The notes under the pieces are model-generated. The model saw only the letters and a list, made by a program, of their open reading frames with translations, was not told the DNA's origin and made no database searches. 64,000 bases of DNA from Lacipirellula parvula. Lineage in GTDB: Bacteria > Planctomycetota > Planctomycetia > Pirellulales > Lacipirellulaceae. The translations under genes were made by a program, and so were the position numbers. The DNA lies in contig NZ_AP021861.1 of assembly GCF_009177095.1 (NCBI RefSeq), positions 2,214,501-2,278,500 of the forward strand, read 5' to 3'. Positions 9,463-17,469 of the stretch are shown in pieces; positions within the stretch are counted from its first letter, which is position 1; every line of letters begins with the position of its first letter.

Positions 9463-9593
9463 GATGCGCGTGGAGATAGCTTCTCCGCAGTCGCACGGAT
9501 CTAGCGGCTTGGTTCGTTGTAGCCGAAGCGGCCGTCGCCGCGCAGCTGGCAGATTTGGCCAGCTTGACAAGACGCTTGCGTCACGGCGACCGA

Positions 9594-9992
9594 TCAGAGC
9601 GCGCCGGAAGAGAACTGCTCAGGCAGCAGCACGGCGAGGGTGGTGGTGCGCGTGCGCATCGGATCGTCGGCGTCGATCAGGATCACTTCCATTGCGGGTC
9701 CGAATTCGCTGAGGACTTGTCGGCAGGCGCCGCAGGGAGAGTGCCCGCCGCTGGTGGCGACGGCGACGGCGACGATTTGCTTGTGCCCCGCGGCGACGGC
9801 GCTGCCGATGGCGACGCGTTCGGCGCAAATCGTCAGGCCGTAGGAGGCGTTTTCGACGTTGCAGCCCGCGAAGATTTGGCCGTCGGCGGCGAGCAGCGCG
9901 GCGCCAACTTGGAATTTGGAATAGGGGGCGTAGGCTCGGCTGCGAACCGCCAACGCCGCCGATTCCAGCGATTTCCGCAGGGTTTCATTCAT
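9594..9992 (-). CDS. cdd: Cytidine deaminase
   Basis: A 132-residue protein of the homotetrameric Cdd class. The zinc site has Cys56 and the catalytic Glu58 in the C-A-E-R segment, with Cys87 and Cys90 in PCGAC. The N-terminal YAPYSKFQVGAALL and NVENASYG substrate segments are present. It deaminates cytidine and deoxycytidine to the uridine forms, feeding DeoA and Upp in this cluster. It is transcribed opposite to hpt and to the next gene. Confidence 0.96.
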   Translation of the reverse strand: MNETLRKSLESAALAVRSRAYAPYSKFQVGAALLAADGQIFAGCNVENASYGLTICAERVAIGSAVAAGHKQIVAVAVATSGGHSPCGACRQVLSEFGPAMEVILIDADDPMRTRTTTLAVLLPEQFSSGAL

Positions 9993-10085
9993 CGATAGAT
10001 TCCTCTATTTCGTTCAGTTCCGCCCCCGGTGTACAATTTTGCCGGCCTCGATTGGCAGCGACTTTCAGCAGAGCAGGGACGAGCT

Positions 10086-10583
10086 ATGGCGAAGTGCGAC
10101 GGTTGCGGGACGTTCATCGTGTTCGGCGGAGTCAAAAGCGACGGCTACCGCTACTGCAACAATGATTGCGCGCAGCGCGGTCAGGTGCAACTGTTGTCGA
10201 ACGCCGTGCCGCAGGAATTGCTGGACCGCTACATTCACGAAGTCCACCAAGGCGACTGCCCGAAGTGCGGCGGACCCGGGCCGATTGACGTCCATATGTC
10301 GCACACCTGCTGGTCAGCGCTCGTAATGACGTCGATGAACAGCAAGCCGCAGGTTTGTTGCCGTTCGTGCGGCGTGAAAGCTCAGGTGGGCGCGACCTGC
10401 AGTTCGGCGGTGCTGGGCTGGTGGGGATTTCCCTGGGGGTTGTTGTTCACGCCGATCCAGATCGTGCGGAACGTCAAAGCGATTGTGGTCAAGCCGGACC
10501 ATTCGCGGCCTTCGCCGCAACTCGCGCACTTGGTGAAGCTGGATCTGGCGAGTAGTGCGATTCGACCGGGGATCAAGACCTAA
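10086..10583 (+). CDS. Zinc-ribbon-type conserved hypothetical protein
   Basis: A 165-residue protein from the ATG at 10086 (MAKCDGCGTFIVFGG). It has several CxxC pairs: CDGC at residue 4, a CNNDC segment near residue 34, CPKC near residue 59 and a CCRSC segment near residue 96. These are consistent with two zinc ribbons. A hydrophobic stretch with WWGFPWGLLF near residue 120 may be a membrane anchor or hairpin. The function is unknown. It is followed after 27 bp by a GyrI-like gene on the same strand. Confidence 0.75.
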   Translation: MAKCDGCGTFIVFGGVKSDGYRYCNNDCAQRGQVQLLSNAVPQELLDRYIHEVHQGDCPKCGGPGPIDVHMSHTCWSALVMTSMNSKPQVCCRSCGVKAQVGATCSSAVLGWWGFPWGLLFTPIQIVRNVKAIVVKPDHSRPSPQLAHLVKLDLASSAIRPGIKT

Positions 10584-10610
10584 GACAGCGCACTTCCCAA
10601 GGAGCTTCGG

Positions 10611-11078
10611 ATGAAGCACGAAGTTCGATTGGAAGCTTCAACGGGATCGTCGGTGGCCGTCGTCCATCGGCAGGCGACGCGACCGCAACTTGGCGCCGTT
10701 GTTCAAGCGGCCTGCGGCGTCGTGTGGAATACACTGCGGGCGGCGCAGGTAGCCGGCGTCGGTCGGCACGTGGCGATCTATTGGGACGATACGATTCGCC
10801 TCGACGTCGGCGCAGAGGTCGCTGAGCCGTTCGCTGGAGCGGGCGAGGTCGTGGGAGCCACATTGCCGCGAGGGATGACGGCCGCAGCGACGCACGTTGG
10901 GCCCTACGACCAACTCGGCGGCGCGCATCAGGCGATTCAGGCGTGGTGCTCTGCGAACGGACGGCCGTTGGCCGGACCGAGTTGGGAGATCTACGGGCAC
11001 TGGCAGAACGAGTGGAATGCCGATCCGACGCTGATTCGCACAGACGTTTATTACCTGCTAGCGGACTCTGCGAGCTAG
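10611..11078 (+). CDS. GyrI-like (AraC effector-binding-type) small-molecule-binding protein
   Basis: A 155-residue protein with the pattern of a stand-alone GyrI-like/SOUL-fold domain. The features are an early VAVVHR strand, the central VAIYWDD and VEVGAEV-like strands, the loop RGMTAAATHVGPYDQL, and the final WEIYGHW near residue 125. Such domains bind hydrophobic cations or act as effector domains of regulators; there is no DNA-binding part here. It is probably co-transcribed with the zinc-ribbon gene 27 bp upstream. Confidence 0.75.
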   Translation: MKHEVRLEASTGSSVAVVHRQATRPQLGAVVQAACGVVWNTLRAAQVAGVGRHVAIYWDDTIRLDVGAEVAEPFAGAGEVVGATLPRGMTAAATHVGPYDQLGGAHQAIQAWCSANGRPLAGPSWEIYGHWQNEWNADPTLIRTDVYYLLADSAS

Positions 11079-11086
11079 ATGCGTGA

Positions 11087-11983
11087 TTAGACGCTTGCGG
11101 TCGCGTGCGAAACCCGAGAAGCGTGGCGTTTAGCTCGCTGCTCAGCAGATGGCTGCGACGCCTCGCGGTTTGGCGCGAGCGTCACGATGCGTTGCTCGCG
11201 CGGTTTGATTCGTCGGCGCCCGAGTAGCCGCAGGAACTGATAGCGAGCTTCTTGCCAAATTCGTTGTTCGCGGGCGAGGTAGCACCGACCAACGCTCGGC
11301 TGCGCGGCGCCTTTGAGGCCGGATTGCTCGGCGTCGTCGAGAGCGTCGGCAATCATTTCAGCTGCAAGTCGCATCGACTTGGCGGTGATGGTTGCTTCGG
11401 TATCACTTGGAGCGAGCGCCGGATAGCCGTACTTCAGCACCGCGCCCGTGTCGATGCCGCGATCGATGCGGTGGAGCGTGACGCCGACGTTGTCGACGTC
11501 GTTGTTTGCGAGGGCCCAAAAGAGGGTTCGCTCGCCGCGGTAGGCGGGCGCGATGCCGCGGTGGACGTTGAGGGTGGCAAGGCGTGGGATCTCGAAGATC
11601 TCGGGCTTTAAGATCGGCGCCGCGGTGACGAGCAGCACGTCGGGGTTGAGGCGGCGGAGTTCCGCGGCGAACGGGCGCGAGTTGATTTGACGGATGTCGA
11701 TGGGCGTCGTGGGGATGTCGCCGACCGTCTCGTCGAGGTGGGCGAGGTAGTCCATCGCTTCGCGTTCGCGGCGGTTGTGGGCGCGTTCGAGATACTTGCG
11801 GTGCGCGAGTTCGACGACGCTCCTGACGGGGGCCTTGCGGAATTTGGCGAAGCGCGAGGCGGGGGCGGCGGCTGGTTCGCTCCACGCGACGCGGAAGACG
11901 TGGCTGATGGGGTGGCGCTCGGCCACGGAGCGGAGGAGGTAGGCGTTGGTCGGCGTGCAGGTGCTGAGGGCGACGATGTTCAC
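11087..11983 (-). CDS. Formyltransferase family protein (Fmt-like fold)
   Basis: The 298-residue form starts from the GTG at 11983 (VNIVALSTCTPTN); an ATG at 12019 would add 12 residues. The central region has the formyltransferase signature: LNVHRGIAPAYRG with the catalytic Asn and His, and later GIDTGAVL carrying the catalytic Asp. The C-terminal part is basic and lacks a recognisable Fmt OB-fold, so true methionyl-tRNA formyltransferase is unlikely. Sugar-nucleotide or other N-formyltransfer is possible. The substrate cannot be read from context. Confidence 0.75.
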   Translation of the reverse strand: MNIVALSTCTPTNAYLLRSVAERHPISHVFRVAWSEPAAAPASRFAKFRKAPVRSVVELAHRKYLERAHNRREREAMDYLAHLDETVGDIPTTPIDIRQINSRPFAAELRRLNPDVLLVTAAPILKPEIFEIPRLATLNVHRGIAPAYRGERTLFWALANNDVDNVGVTLHRIDRGIDTGAVLKYGYPALAPSDTEATITAKSMRLAAEMIADALDDAEQSGLKGAAQPSVGRCYLAREQRIWQEARYQFLRLLGRRRIKPREQRIVTLAPNREASQPSAEQRAKRHASRVSHATASV

Positions 11984-12195
11984 GCGAGTCTCACGAGGCG
12001 AGAAAAGGGAGGGCGGCATGCTGTGCGGGACGGCATGCCGCCCGGCGGGAGAGGGGGCTGGAGAGCTTCAGAGTAGTTAGGGGGAGAGAGAGGCCTGGCG
12101 GGGAAGGCTCTACGGAGGTCCACAATTGAGTGTGGAGTTAGCAGAGTAGGCTGCTGCGGCCGGAGTGATGGGCGCAATCGGAATGCTGCGCGTGG

Positions 12196-12312
12196 GGAGC
12201 GTGTACCAGCTGCTTCCCCCCTCCCCAGCCCAGTACTGCGCACAGGCTACCGCCTGCGCTCGATCGCCGCTGGCGACCGTGCTCGTTGCTCCCTCCAGGG
12301 GGAGGGGGGCAG
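12196..12312. repeat. CCCTCCCC-type inverted repeat element, decayed or interrupted copy
   Basis: It contains the GTACCAG core and CCCCTCCCCAGCCC arm seen in cleaner copies at 33265-33367 and 55441-55545. About 70 unrelated nt then separate it from the CTCCCTCCAGGGGGAGG part. It lies in the 330-bp gap between the formyltransferase-like gene and deoA, where no gene is supported. Confidence 0.6.
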
Positions 12313-12349
12313 ACATTTCATCATGGCGGCGAGAGGGCGAGCGGTGCTC

Positions 12350-13633
12350 TCAGTCGATGCGGTCGAGGATGAGCGGGCCGGTGGCGGGGGCTTCGTCGGT
12401 GACTTGGATCGCTTCGAGCAGTGTGTGGCGCACCCGTTCGGCGATCATCGGTTTGGCGAAGATGCGAGCGAGCGGTTGGCCGGCGTCGATGCGGTCGCCG
12501 AGCCGCGTGAGCATTTCGAGGCCGGTCGAATGGTCGAGCTGGTCGCTGAGCACCTGGCGGCCGCCACCCATAGCGATGATCGCTTTGCCGAGCAACTCGG
12601 CGTCGATGCGGGCAAGGTAGCCACTGCGGGGGCTGACGAGGTCGCTCGCCGGAGCGACAGGACGCGGGGCGTTGAGGTCGCCCGCTTGGGCGGCGATCAT
12701 CGCGGTGAATTGTTCCATCGCTTCACCGGAGTCGATGGTGCGTTGGAGCTTTTCGATGCCGGCGGCGGAGCTCTCGACATGTTTCGTGGAGACTAGCACC
12801 TCGGCGCCGAGGGCGAGCGTGCACTCCATGAGGTCGGCGGGACCGTTGCCCTGGAGGGCGGCGATAGATTCGTCGACTTCGACCGCGTTGCCGGCCATGC
12901 GGCCGAGCGGCTGATTCATGTCGGTGAGGAGCGCCGTCGTCGCGACGCCCATTCGCTTGCCGGTGGCGACGAGCGATTTTGCGAGTGCACGGGCGTCGGC
13001 TTCGGTCTTCATGAAGGCGCCGGTGCCGAACTTCACGTCGAGCACCAGGGCGTCGAGGCCCTCGGCGAGCTTCTTGCTCATGATGCTCGCGGTGATCAAC
13101 GGGATCGAAGGGACCGTGGCCGTGACGTCGCGAAGTGCGTAGAGTTTGCGGTCGGCGGGGACAAGGTCGGCGGTAGCGCCGGTGATGACGCAGCCGGTCT
13201 TGGCGACGACGGCGCGGACTTCGTCCATCGTGAGGTTGGTGCGAAAGCCGGGAATCGCTTCGAGCTTGTCGAGCGTGCCGCCGGTGGCGCCGAGGCCGCG
13301 GCCCGAGATCATTGGCACTTCGAGGCCGCAGCAGGCGAGCATGGGGGCAAGAAGAAGCGAGGTTTTGTCGCCGATGCCGCCGGTGGAGTGTTTATCGACG
13401 CGCGGCACGCCGTCATCCGGCCATTCGAAGCGGGCGCCCGAGGCGAGCATGTGATCGGTGAGCGAGGCGATCTCGTCAGTGGTCATCCCGTTAAGGTAGA
13501 TCGCCATCGCGAGGGCCGACATCTGGTAGTCAGGGATGGCGCCGCGGGCGTAACCGTCGATGAACGCCGCGATCTCGGCGTCGGTGAGCTGCTCGTGATC
13601 GCGTTTCTTTTGGATGATCCAGACGGGGTTCAT
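12350..13633 (-). CDS. deoA: Thymidine (pyrimidine-nucleoside) phosphorylase
   Basis: A 427-residue protein with the full fold of the DeoA/Pdp family. The phosphate-binding segment KHSTGGIGDKTS is at residues 81-92, followed by the family signature around SGRGLGATGGTLDKLE and an alpha/beta C-terminal domain. It splits thymidine or deoxyuridine with phosphate into base and deoxyribose-1-phosphate. Downstream genes on the same strand give PNP, a second PNP and DeoC, a coherent nucleoside catabolic set. Whether it also takes uridine is not visible. Confidence 0.95.
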   Translation of the reverse strand: MNPVWIIQKKRDHEQLTDAEIAAFIDGYARGAIPDYQMSALAMAIYLNGMTTDEIASLTDHMLASGARFEWPDDGVPRVDKHSTGGIGDKTSLLLAPMLACCGLEVPMISGRGLGATGGTLDKLEAIPGFRTNLTMDEVRAVVAKTGCVITGATADLVPADRKLYALRDVTATVPSIPLITASIMSKKLAEGLDALVLDVKFGTGAFMKTEADARALAKSLVATGKRMGVATTALLTDMNQPLGRMAGNAVEVDESIAALQGNGPADLMECTLALGAEVLVSTKHVESSAAGIEKLQRTIDSGEAMEQFTAMIAAQAGDLNAPRPVAPASDLVSPRSGYLARIDAELLGKAIIAMGGGRQVLSDQLDHSTGLEMLTRLGDRIDAGQPLARIFAKPMIAERVRHTLLEAIQVTDEAPATGPLILDRID

Positions 13634-13657
13634 ATCTTTGGCTCTGGGAGAAAGATC

Positions 13658-13786
13658 TCACGCAAAGGCGCGAAGGCGCAAAGAAGAGAAAAAAATTGTA
13701 AACGCTGAGCTGAGTTCAGCGATTGAATCATGCTCTTAAGCTTGGCCTCGCATTGTATTCCTTCGCGCCTTTGCGCCTTTGCGTGA
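13658..13786. repeat. Inverted repeat, octad-period arms, between pnp and deoA
   Basis: The arms 13658-13683 and 13761-13786 are nearly perfect complements. Each consists of 8-nt units like GCAAAGGC following TCACGC. The same family, in opposite orientation, is at 28138-28212. About 77 nt of non-coding sequence are enclosed. Confidence 0.88.
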
Positions 13787-13794
13787 AATACCTC

Positions 13795-14616
13795 TCACAG
13801 CGTTTCCACCACGCCGCGGACGATCGCGCTAAGTTTGGCGCCGGCGGTGGCGGCGACGGTGAGGACTTCGTGGCCGCAGGTTTCGCCGAGCGAGTCGGGC
13901 GAGCCGACGTTGGTGATTGTCGATAGGCCGAGGACGCGCATGCCGGCGTGGACGGCGGCGATCACTTCGGGAACGGTCGACATGCCGACGGCGTCGCCGC
14001 CGATGCGGCGGAGCATGCGGTACTCGGCGCGGGTTTCGTAGTTCGGCCCGAGCACCGAGGCGTAGACGCCGCGGTGGAGGATGAAGCCGTCGCGCATCGC
14101 GATTTCGACAGCGCGGCGCTGCAGGCCTTTATCGTACGGCGTGCACATGTCGGGGAAGCGCGGGCCGAGGGCGTCGTCGTTCACGCCGATGAGCGGGTTG
14201 CGGAACATGAGATTAATTTGATCGTCGATCAGCATCACGTCGCCGGTGGCGTATTGCGGATTGAGGCCGCCGGCGGCGTTCGAGACGACGAGCGTGCGGC
14301 CGCCAAGCGCGGCGAGCAGGCGGACGGGCAGCGACGCGGTCTCGGCCGAGTGCCCTTCGTAGAGATGGAAGCGGCCTTGGAAGGCGATGATGGGGGTGCC
14401 GCCGAGCGTGCCGCAGACCAAGCGGCCGGCGTGGCCGATGGCGGTGGTGTGCGGGAAGTGGGGGAGGTCGGCGTAGGGGATTGTCGCTTGGGCGTCGATT
14501 TCATTCACGAAATCGCCGAGGCCGGAGCCGAGGATGACGCCGGCCTTCGGCGTGGTGTTCCACTGGTTGCGAACGAACGCGGCGGTTTCGGCGATCTGAT
14601 TGGCGAGGTGGAGCAT
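13795..14616 (-). CDS. punA: Purine nucleoside phosphorylase, 6-oxopurine type
   Basis: A 273-residue trimeric-type PNP. The phosphate loop is GSGLGDF near residue 31, followed by SNAAGGLNP, GPNYETRAE with the base-binding Glu, MSTVPEV, and Asn236 in STITN. Asn at this position (Asn243 of human PNP) goes with inosine/guanosine specificity. It phosphorolyses purine nucleosides to base and (deoxy)ribose-1-phosphate. It lies just downstream of a second PNP copy, and deoA follows. Confidence 0.94.
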   Translation of the reverse strand: MLHLANQIAETAAFVRNQWNTTPKAGVILGSGLGDFVNEIDAQATIPYADLPHFPHTTAIGHAGRLVCGTLGGTPIIAFQGRFHLYEGHSAETASLPVRLLAALGGRTLVVSNAAGGLNPQYATGDVMLIDDQINLMFRNPLIGVNDDALGPRFPDMCTPYDKGLQRRAVEIAMRDGFILHRGVYASVLGPNYETRAEYRMLRRIGGDAVGMSTVPEVIAAVHAGMRVLGLSTITNVGSPDSLGETCGHEVLTVAATAGAKLSAIVRGVVETL

Positions 14617-14623
14617 CGTTACT

Positions 14624-14753
14624 CGTTCCCACGCTCCGCGTGGGAACGGGCGGGACGCCGCTCTGCGGCAATTTGGTGTTGGTTGTGGCTCTAACTTTAG
14701 GGCGCGCGACGCGGAGCGTCGGGGTGTGCGTTCCCACGCGGAGCGTGGGAACG
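14624..14753. repeat. Paired 25-nt palindromes between the two PNP genes
   Basis: Copies at 14624-14648 and 14729-14753 are each a CGTTCCC...GTGGGAACG palindrome with oppositely oriented GC-rich centres, identical in family to 9085-9209. The pair fills the spacer between the tandem PNP genes, close to both gene ends. Confidence 0.87.
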
Positions 14754-14757
14754 AGGG

Positions 14758-15588
14758 TTAGCGAGAGGCTTCGTGTTGGAGGACCGAGAGAACTAACGCG
14801 CGGAGTTTGGGTTGCGCGGAGTTCGCGAACGCGATGATCTCGTGGATGTCGGCCGGCTTCAGCGTATCGGGGAGGCACATGTCGGTAATCACCGAGAGGC
14901 CGAAGACGCGCAGTCCGGCGTGGACGGCGACGATTACTTCGGGGACGGTCGACATGCCCACCACGTCGGCGCCGATCGCGCGGAGGAAGCGATATTCGGC
15001 TCGCGTCTCAAGGTTAGGGCCAGTGACGGCGACGGTGACGCCGCGGTGGGCGACGAAGTTCTCGCGGCGAGCCGTTTCGAGCGCAACTTCGATCAGCTCG
15101 GGCGTGTAGGGCGCCGACATATCGGGGAAGCGCGGGCCGAGGCGGTCGTCGTTGACGCCGACGAGCGGGTTGTCGCCCATCAGGTTGATGTGATCGTCGA
15201 TCACCATCACGTCACCCGCTTTGTAGTACGGGTTCATGCCGCCGACGGCTTGGGAGACGATGAGCGTCTCGGCGCCGAGCGCCTTCATCACGCGGACCGG
15301 CAGCGTGATTTGCTTGAGCGGGTAGCCTTCGTATTGATGGAAGCGGCCTTCCATCGCGACGACCGGCACGCCGGCGAGTCGGCCGCAAACGAGGCGGCCG
15401 CGGTGACTGGTGGCGGTCGAACGCGGGAAGTGGGGGATGTCGGGATAGTCGATCGCGACGGGCGATTCGATTTCATCAGCGACGTTACCGAGGCCGGTGC
15501 CGAGGATGATGCCGGCGCGGGGCGTTTCGTTCCAGCGCTCACGGACGGCGGCGGCGGCGGCTTCGATTTGCGAGTATAGTTCTAGCAT
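14758..15588 (-). CDS. Purine nucleoside phosphorylase paralogue with Asp at the specificity site
   Basis: A 276-residue trimeric-type PNP, clearly paralogous to the next gene, with GTGLGN, GPNLETRAE and MSTVPEV. It differs at key places: SQAVGGMNP replaces SNAAGGLNP, Leu replaces Tyr before the base-binding Glu, and Asp236 (codon 14881-14883) replaces Asn in VITD. In human PNP the equivalent Asn243-to-Asp change favours adenosine, and MTA phosphorylase has Asp there. I infer a 6-aminopurine or broader specificity. The start ATG at 15588 lies near the GxxExxY element. Confidence 0.9.
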   Translation of the reverse strand: MLELYSQIEAAAAAVRERWNETPRAGIILGTGLGNVADEIESPVAIDYPDIPHFPRSTATSHRGRLVCGRLAGVPVVAMEGRFHQYEGYPLKQITLPVRVMKALGAETLIVSQAVGGMNPYYKAGDVMVIDDHINLMGDNPLVGVNDDRLGPRFPDMSAPYTPELIEVALETARRENFVAHRGVTVAVTGPNLETRAEYRFLRAIGADVVGMSTVPEVIVAVHAGLRVFGLSVITDMCLPDTLKPADIHEIIAFANSAQPKLRALVLSVLQHEASR

Positions 15589-15625
15589 ATTGGGCGTGTG
15601 GCGGAGTCCGGCGTGATTATTAATG

Positions 15626-16160
15626 CGGGAGCGGGGAGATTTTTAACCACGAAACACACGAAGCACACAAAAAGCTTAAGGGGGAAGAATGGAGGTGTTG
15701 TACCGTGAGGAAAGCTATCTGGTGATGGGGGCGTGTTTCGAGGTCTATAAAGAAATGGGGTGTGGGTTTTTGGAGGCGGTCTATCAAGAGTGTTTGGGTA
15801 TTGAATTCGGTTTGCGATCGATTCCTTTTCAGCCTCAGCTGGAGCTACCGCTGCAATACAAGCAGCACGAACTCTCGCAGAAATACCAGCCAGACTTCGT
15901 GTGTTTCGAAAAGATCGTGTTGGAGATTAAGTCAGCCAACGCGATCATCGACAGACACCGTGCTCAAGTTCACAACTATCTTTGTGCCACAGGTTACCGA
16001 TTGGGAATCATTGCGAATTTCAATCACCATCCCAAGCTAGAATGGGAGAGAATCGTTCGATAGGCGACATCACGAAGCACCATTGTTAGTCCTTTACTCA
16101 AGTCACACTTTCTATTTGGTGTGCTTCGTGTGTTTCGTGGTAAAAACCTCCCCGCTCCCG
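15626..16160. mobile_element. Putative mini-element: 46-nt inverted repeats enclosing a GxxExxY gene
   Basis: The arms 15626-15671 and 16115-16160 are complementary over 46 nt with about three differences. They begin CGGGAGCGGGGAG, pass through a T-rich step, then run into 9-nt units CACGAANNA. They enclose one ORF (15689-16063) and nothing else. The unit splits the co-directional pair pnp2 and deoC. No clear target duplication is visible. Mobility is inference from structure. Confidence 0.6.
15689..16063 (+). CDS. GxxExxY protein (PD-(D/E)XK nuclease-like, PDDEXK_3)
   Basis: A 124-residue protein. The name motif GFLEAVY is at residues 26-32. Asp69 in QPDFV, then E79-x-K81 in LEIKS, form the PD-(D/E)XK pattern, with Gln93 in the following helix. 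The family is widespread, often multi-copy, and predicted to be nuclease-like, but no role is established. Here the gene sits alone inside near-perfect 46-nt inverted repeats and runs opposite to the flanking salvage genes. Both facts argue that it is carried by the repeat unit rather than belonging to the cluster. Confidence 0.9.
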   Translation: MEVLYREESYLVMGACFEVYKEMGCGFLEAVYQECLGIEFGLRSIPFQPQLELPLQYKQHELSQKYQPDFVCFEKIVLEIKSANAIIDRHRAQVHNYLCATGYRLGIIANFNHHPKLEWERIVR

Positions 16161-16172
16161 AATTGCGAGCTC

Positions 16173-16889
16173 CTAATATGCCCCGCCAGCTTGGGCTGTT
16201 TCGCCGCGTTCGCCGGCGGCGATGGCGGCGGTGCCGCTGGTGCCGAGGCGGGTGACGCCGAGGGCGACGAACTTTTGGGCGTCGGCGAAGGTGCGGATGC
16301 CGCCGGAGGCTTTTACTTCGACGGCGGGGCTGCAGGCGGCCCGCATCAGGCGGATGTCGTGCTCGGTGGCGCCGGTGGCGATCATGCCGCCGTTGTCGCC
16401 TTTCACCATGCCGAAGCCGGTCGAGGTTTTCACGAACGCGGCGCCGGCGGCTTCGCTTAGTTCGCACAGGCGGCGCTTCACGTCGTCGTTGGGGAGCAGG
16501 CCGCACTCGAAGATCACTTTGGTGATCGCTCCGCCCGCGCGGGCGACTTCGACGACGGCGCGGATGTCGTCTTCGACATATTGCCAGTCGCCGGCGAGCG
16601 CGCGGCCGATGTTCACCACCATGTCGACTTCACGGGCGCCTTGGGCGACGGCGATTTCGGTTTCGCAGACCTTGGCGCCAGTGGTCGTGCCGCCGTGGGG
16701 GAAGCCGATGACGGTGCTCGGGACGACCTTCGAACCGGCGAGCAGTTCGGCGGTCAGCGCGACCATCGAGGGCTTCACGCAGACGCTGGCCGTGCCGACT
16801 TCGACGCAGAGTTTGCAAGCTTCGCGGAGGTCGGCGTCGGTTTGGGTCGGTTGGAGAACGGCGTGGTCGATGAGGGCGACGATCGACAT
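16173..16889 (-). CDS. deoC: Deoxyribose-phosphate aldolase
   Basis: A 238-residue TIM-barrel aldolase. The Schiff-base Lys154 is in VKTSTGFG, Lys193 in EVKASGGIR, and Asp89 in the EVDMVVNIG strand. It cleaves 2-deoxyribose-5-phosphate to glyceraldehyde-3-phosphate and acetaldehyde, the last step for deoxyribose released by DeoA and the PNPs. It is the first gene in transcription order of the minus-strand salvage set, separated from pnp2 by the GxxExxY unit. Confidence 0.95.
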   Translation of the reverse strand: MSIVALIDHAVLQPTQTDADLREACKLCVEVGTASVCVKPSMVALTAELLAGSKVVPSTVIGFPHGGTTTGAKVCETEIAVAQGAREVDMVVNIGRALAGDWQYVEDDIRAVVEVARAGGAITKVIFECGLLPNDDVKRRLCELSEAAGAAFVKTSTGFGMVKGDNGGMIATGATEHDIRLMRAACSPAVEVKASGGIRTFADAQKFVALGVTRLGTSGTAAIAAGERGETAQAGGAY

Positions 16890-17021
16890 GGGGCGGCGGC
16901 TCGCAGGCGGGGCGAATGGGGGTGGCGAATGGGGGTGGCGGGGCCGGCCCCATCGTAGCGAAATGGCGTGCGGTTCGCCATTAGATTCGACCGCCAGAAA
17001 TGGCGGGAATGCTTAAGCATT

Positions 17022-17130
17022 AAGGCACGAAGACACCAGATAAGCACCAAGGAAGGGCGGAAAGAACGGAGAAGTCGTCATACCATCATCTGCAATTTTT
17101 TGGTGCGTCCTCCGTGCGTTTGCGTCTTGA
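17022..17130. repeat. Weak inverted repeat, degenerate 9-nt arms
   Basis: AAGGCACGAAGACACC-like sequence near 17022-17052 and a roughly complementary TTGGTGCG...TTGCGTCTTGATGG stretch near 17100-17130 resemble an eroded member of the period-9 repeat group. Complementarity is partial only. Confidence 0.35.
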
Positions 17131-17144
17131 TGGTTATTTTCTCG

Positions 17145-17469
17145 TTAGCGAATCGTTTCGCCGCCCGACATCGTGATCCAGGCGACGAAAGCGTTGGGAT
17201 CGATTTCCTCAAGGGCGAACTCTACGTGCCCGTCGGCGAAGCTGACGAGGATGCCGCCGGGGTGGAAGCCGTAGGGCTGCGAGACGTTGTTGCAGTTGAT
17301 GATTTGCGAGCCGTGGCAGTAGTTGTTGATGGTCATCCAGGTTTCGGGGCTGGCCCAGCGGAAGCGACTGTTGATCGAGCGGTTTTCCTCGCCGTTGTAA
17401 AAGAGCGGAGCGGGGTCGGTGGCGCGTTGATACCAGCCGAACATGAACGGCTTCGCTAGCGGAACCTTT
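17145..17469 (-). pseudogene. DUF1559 protein, C-terminal fragment
   Basis: About 107 residues ending in the typical DUF1559 C-terminus, with FHPGGILVSFADGHVEF (the H-x9-DG signature) followed by FVAWITMSGGE. The frame has no start of its own. Upstream, at about 17466-17474, it runs into the end of a serine recombinase. The matching N-terminal part is 8 kb away at 25486-25848 on the same strand. About 100 residues of the usual middle are absent from both pieces, so the host gene lost sequence besides being split. Confidence 0.8.

Noticed and set aside
14812-15579. 255-codon plus-strand frame over the second PNP gene
   Set aside because: Shadow of a well-supported PNP; Asp/Gly/Val-rich with no family likeness. 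The same holds for the plus-strand frame over the first PNP (13948-14694).
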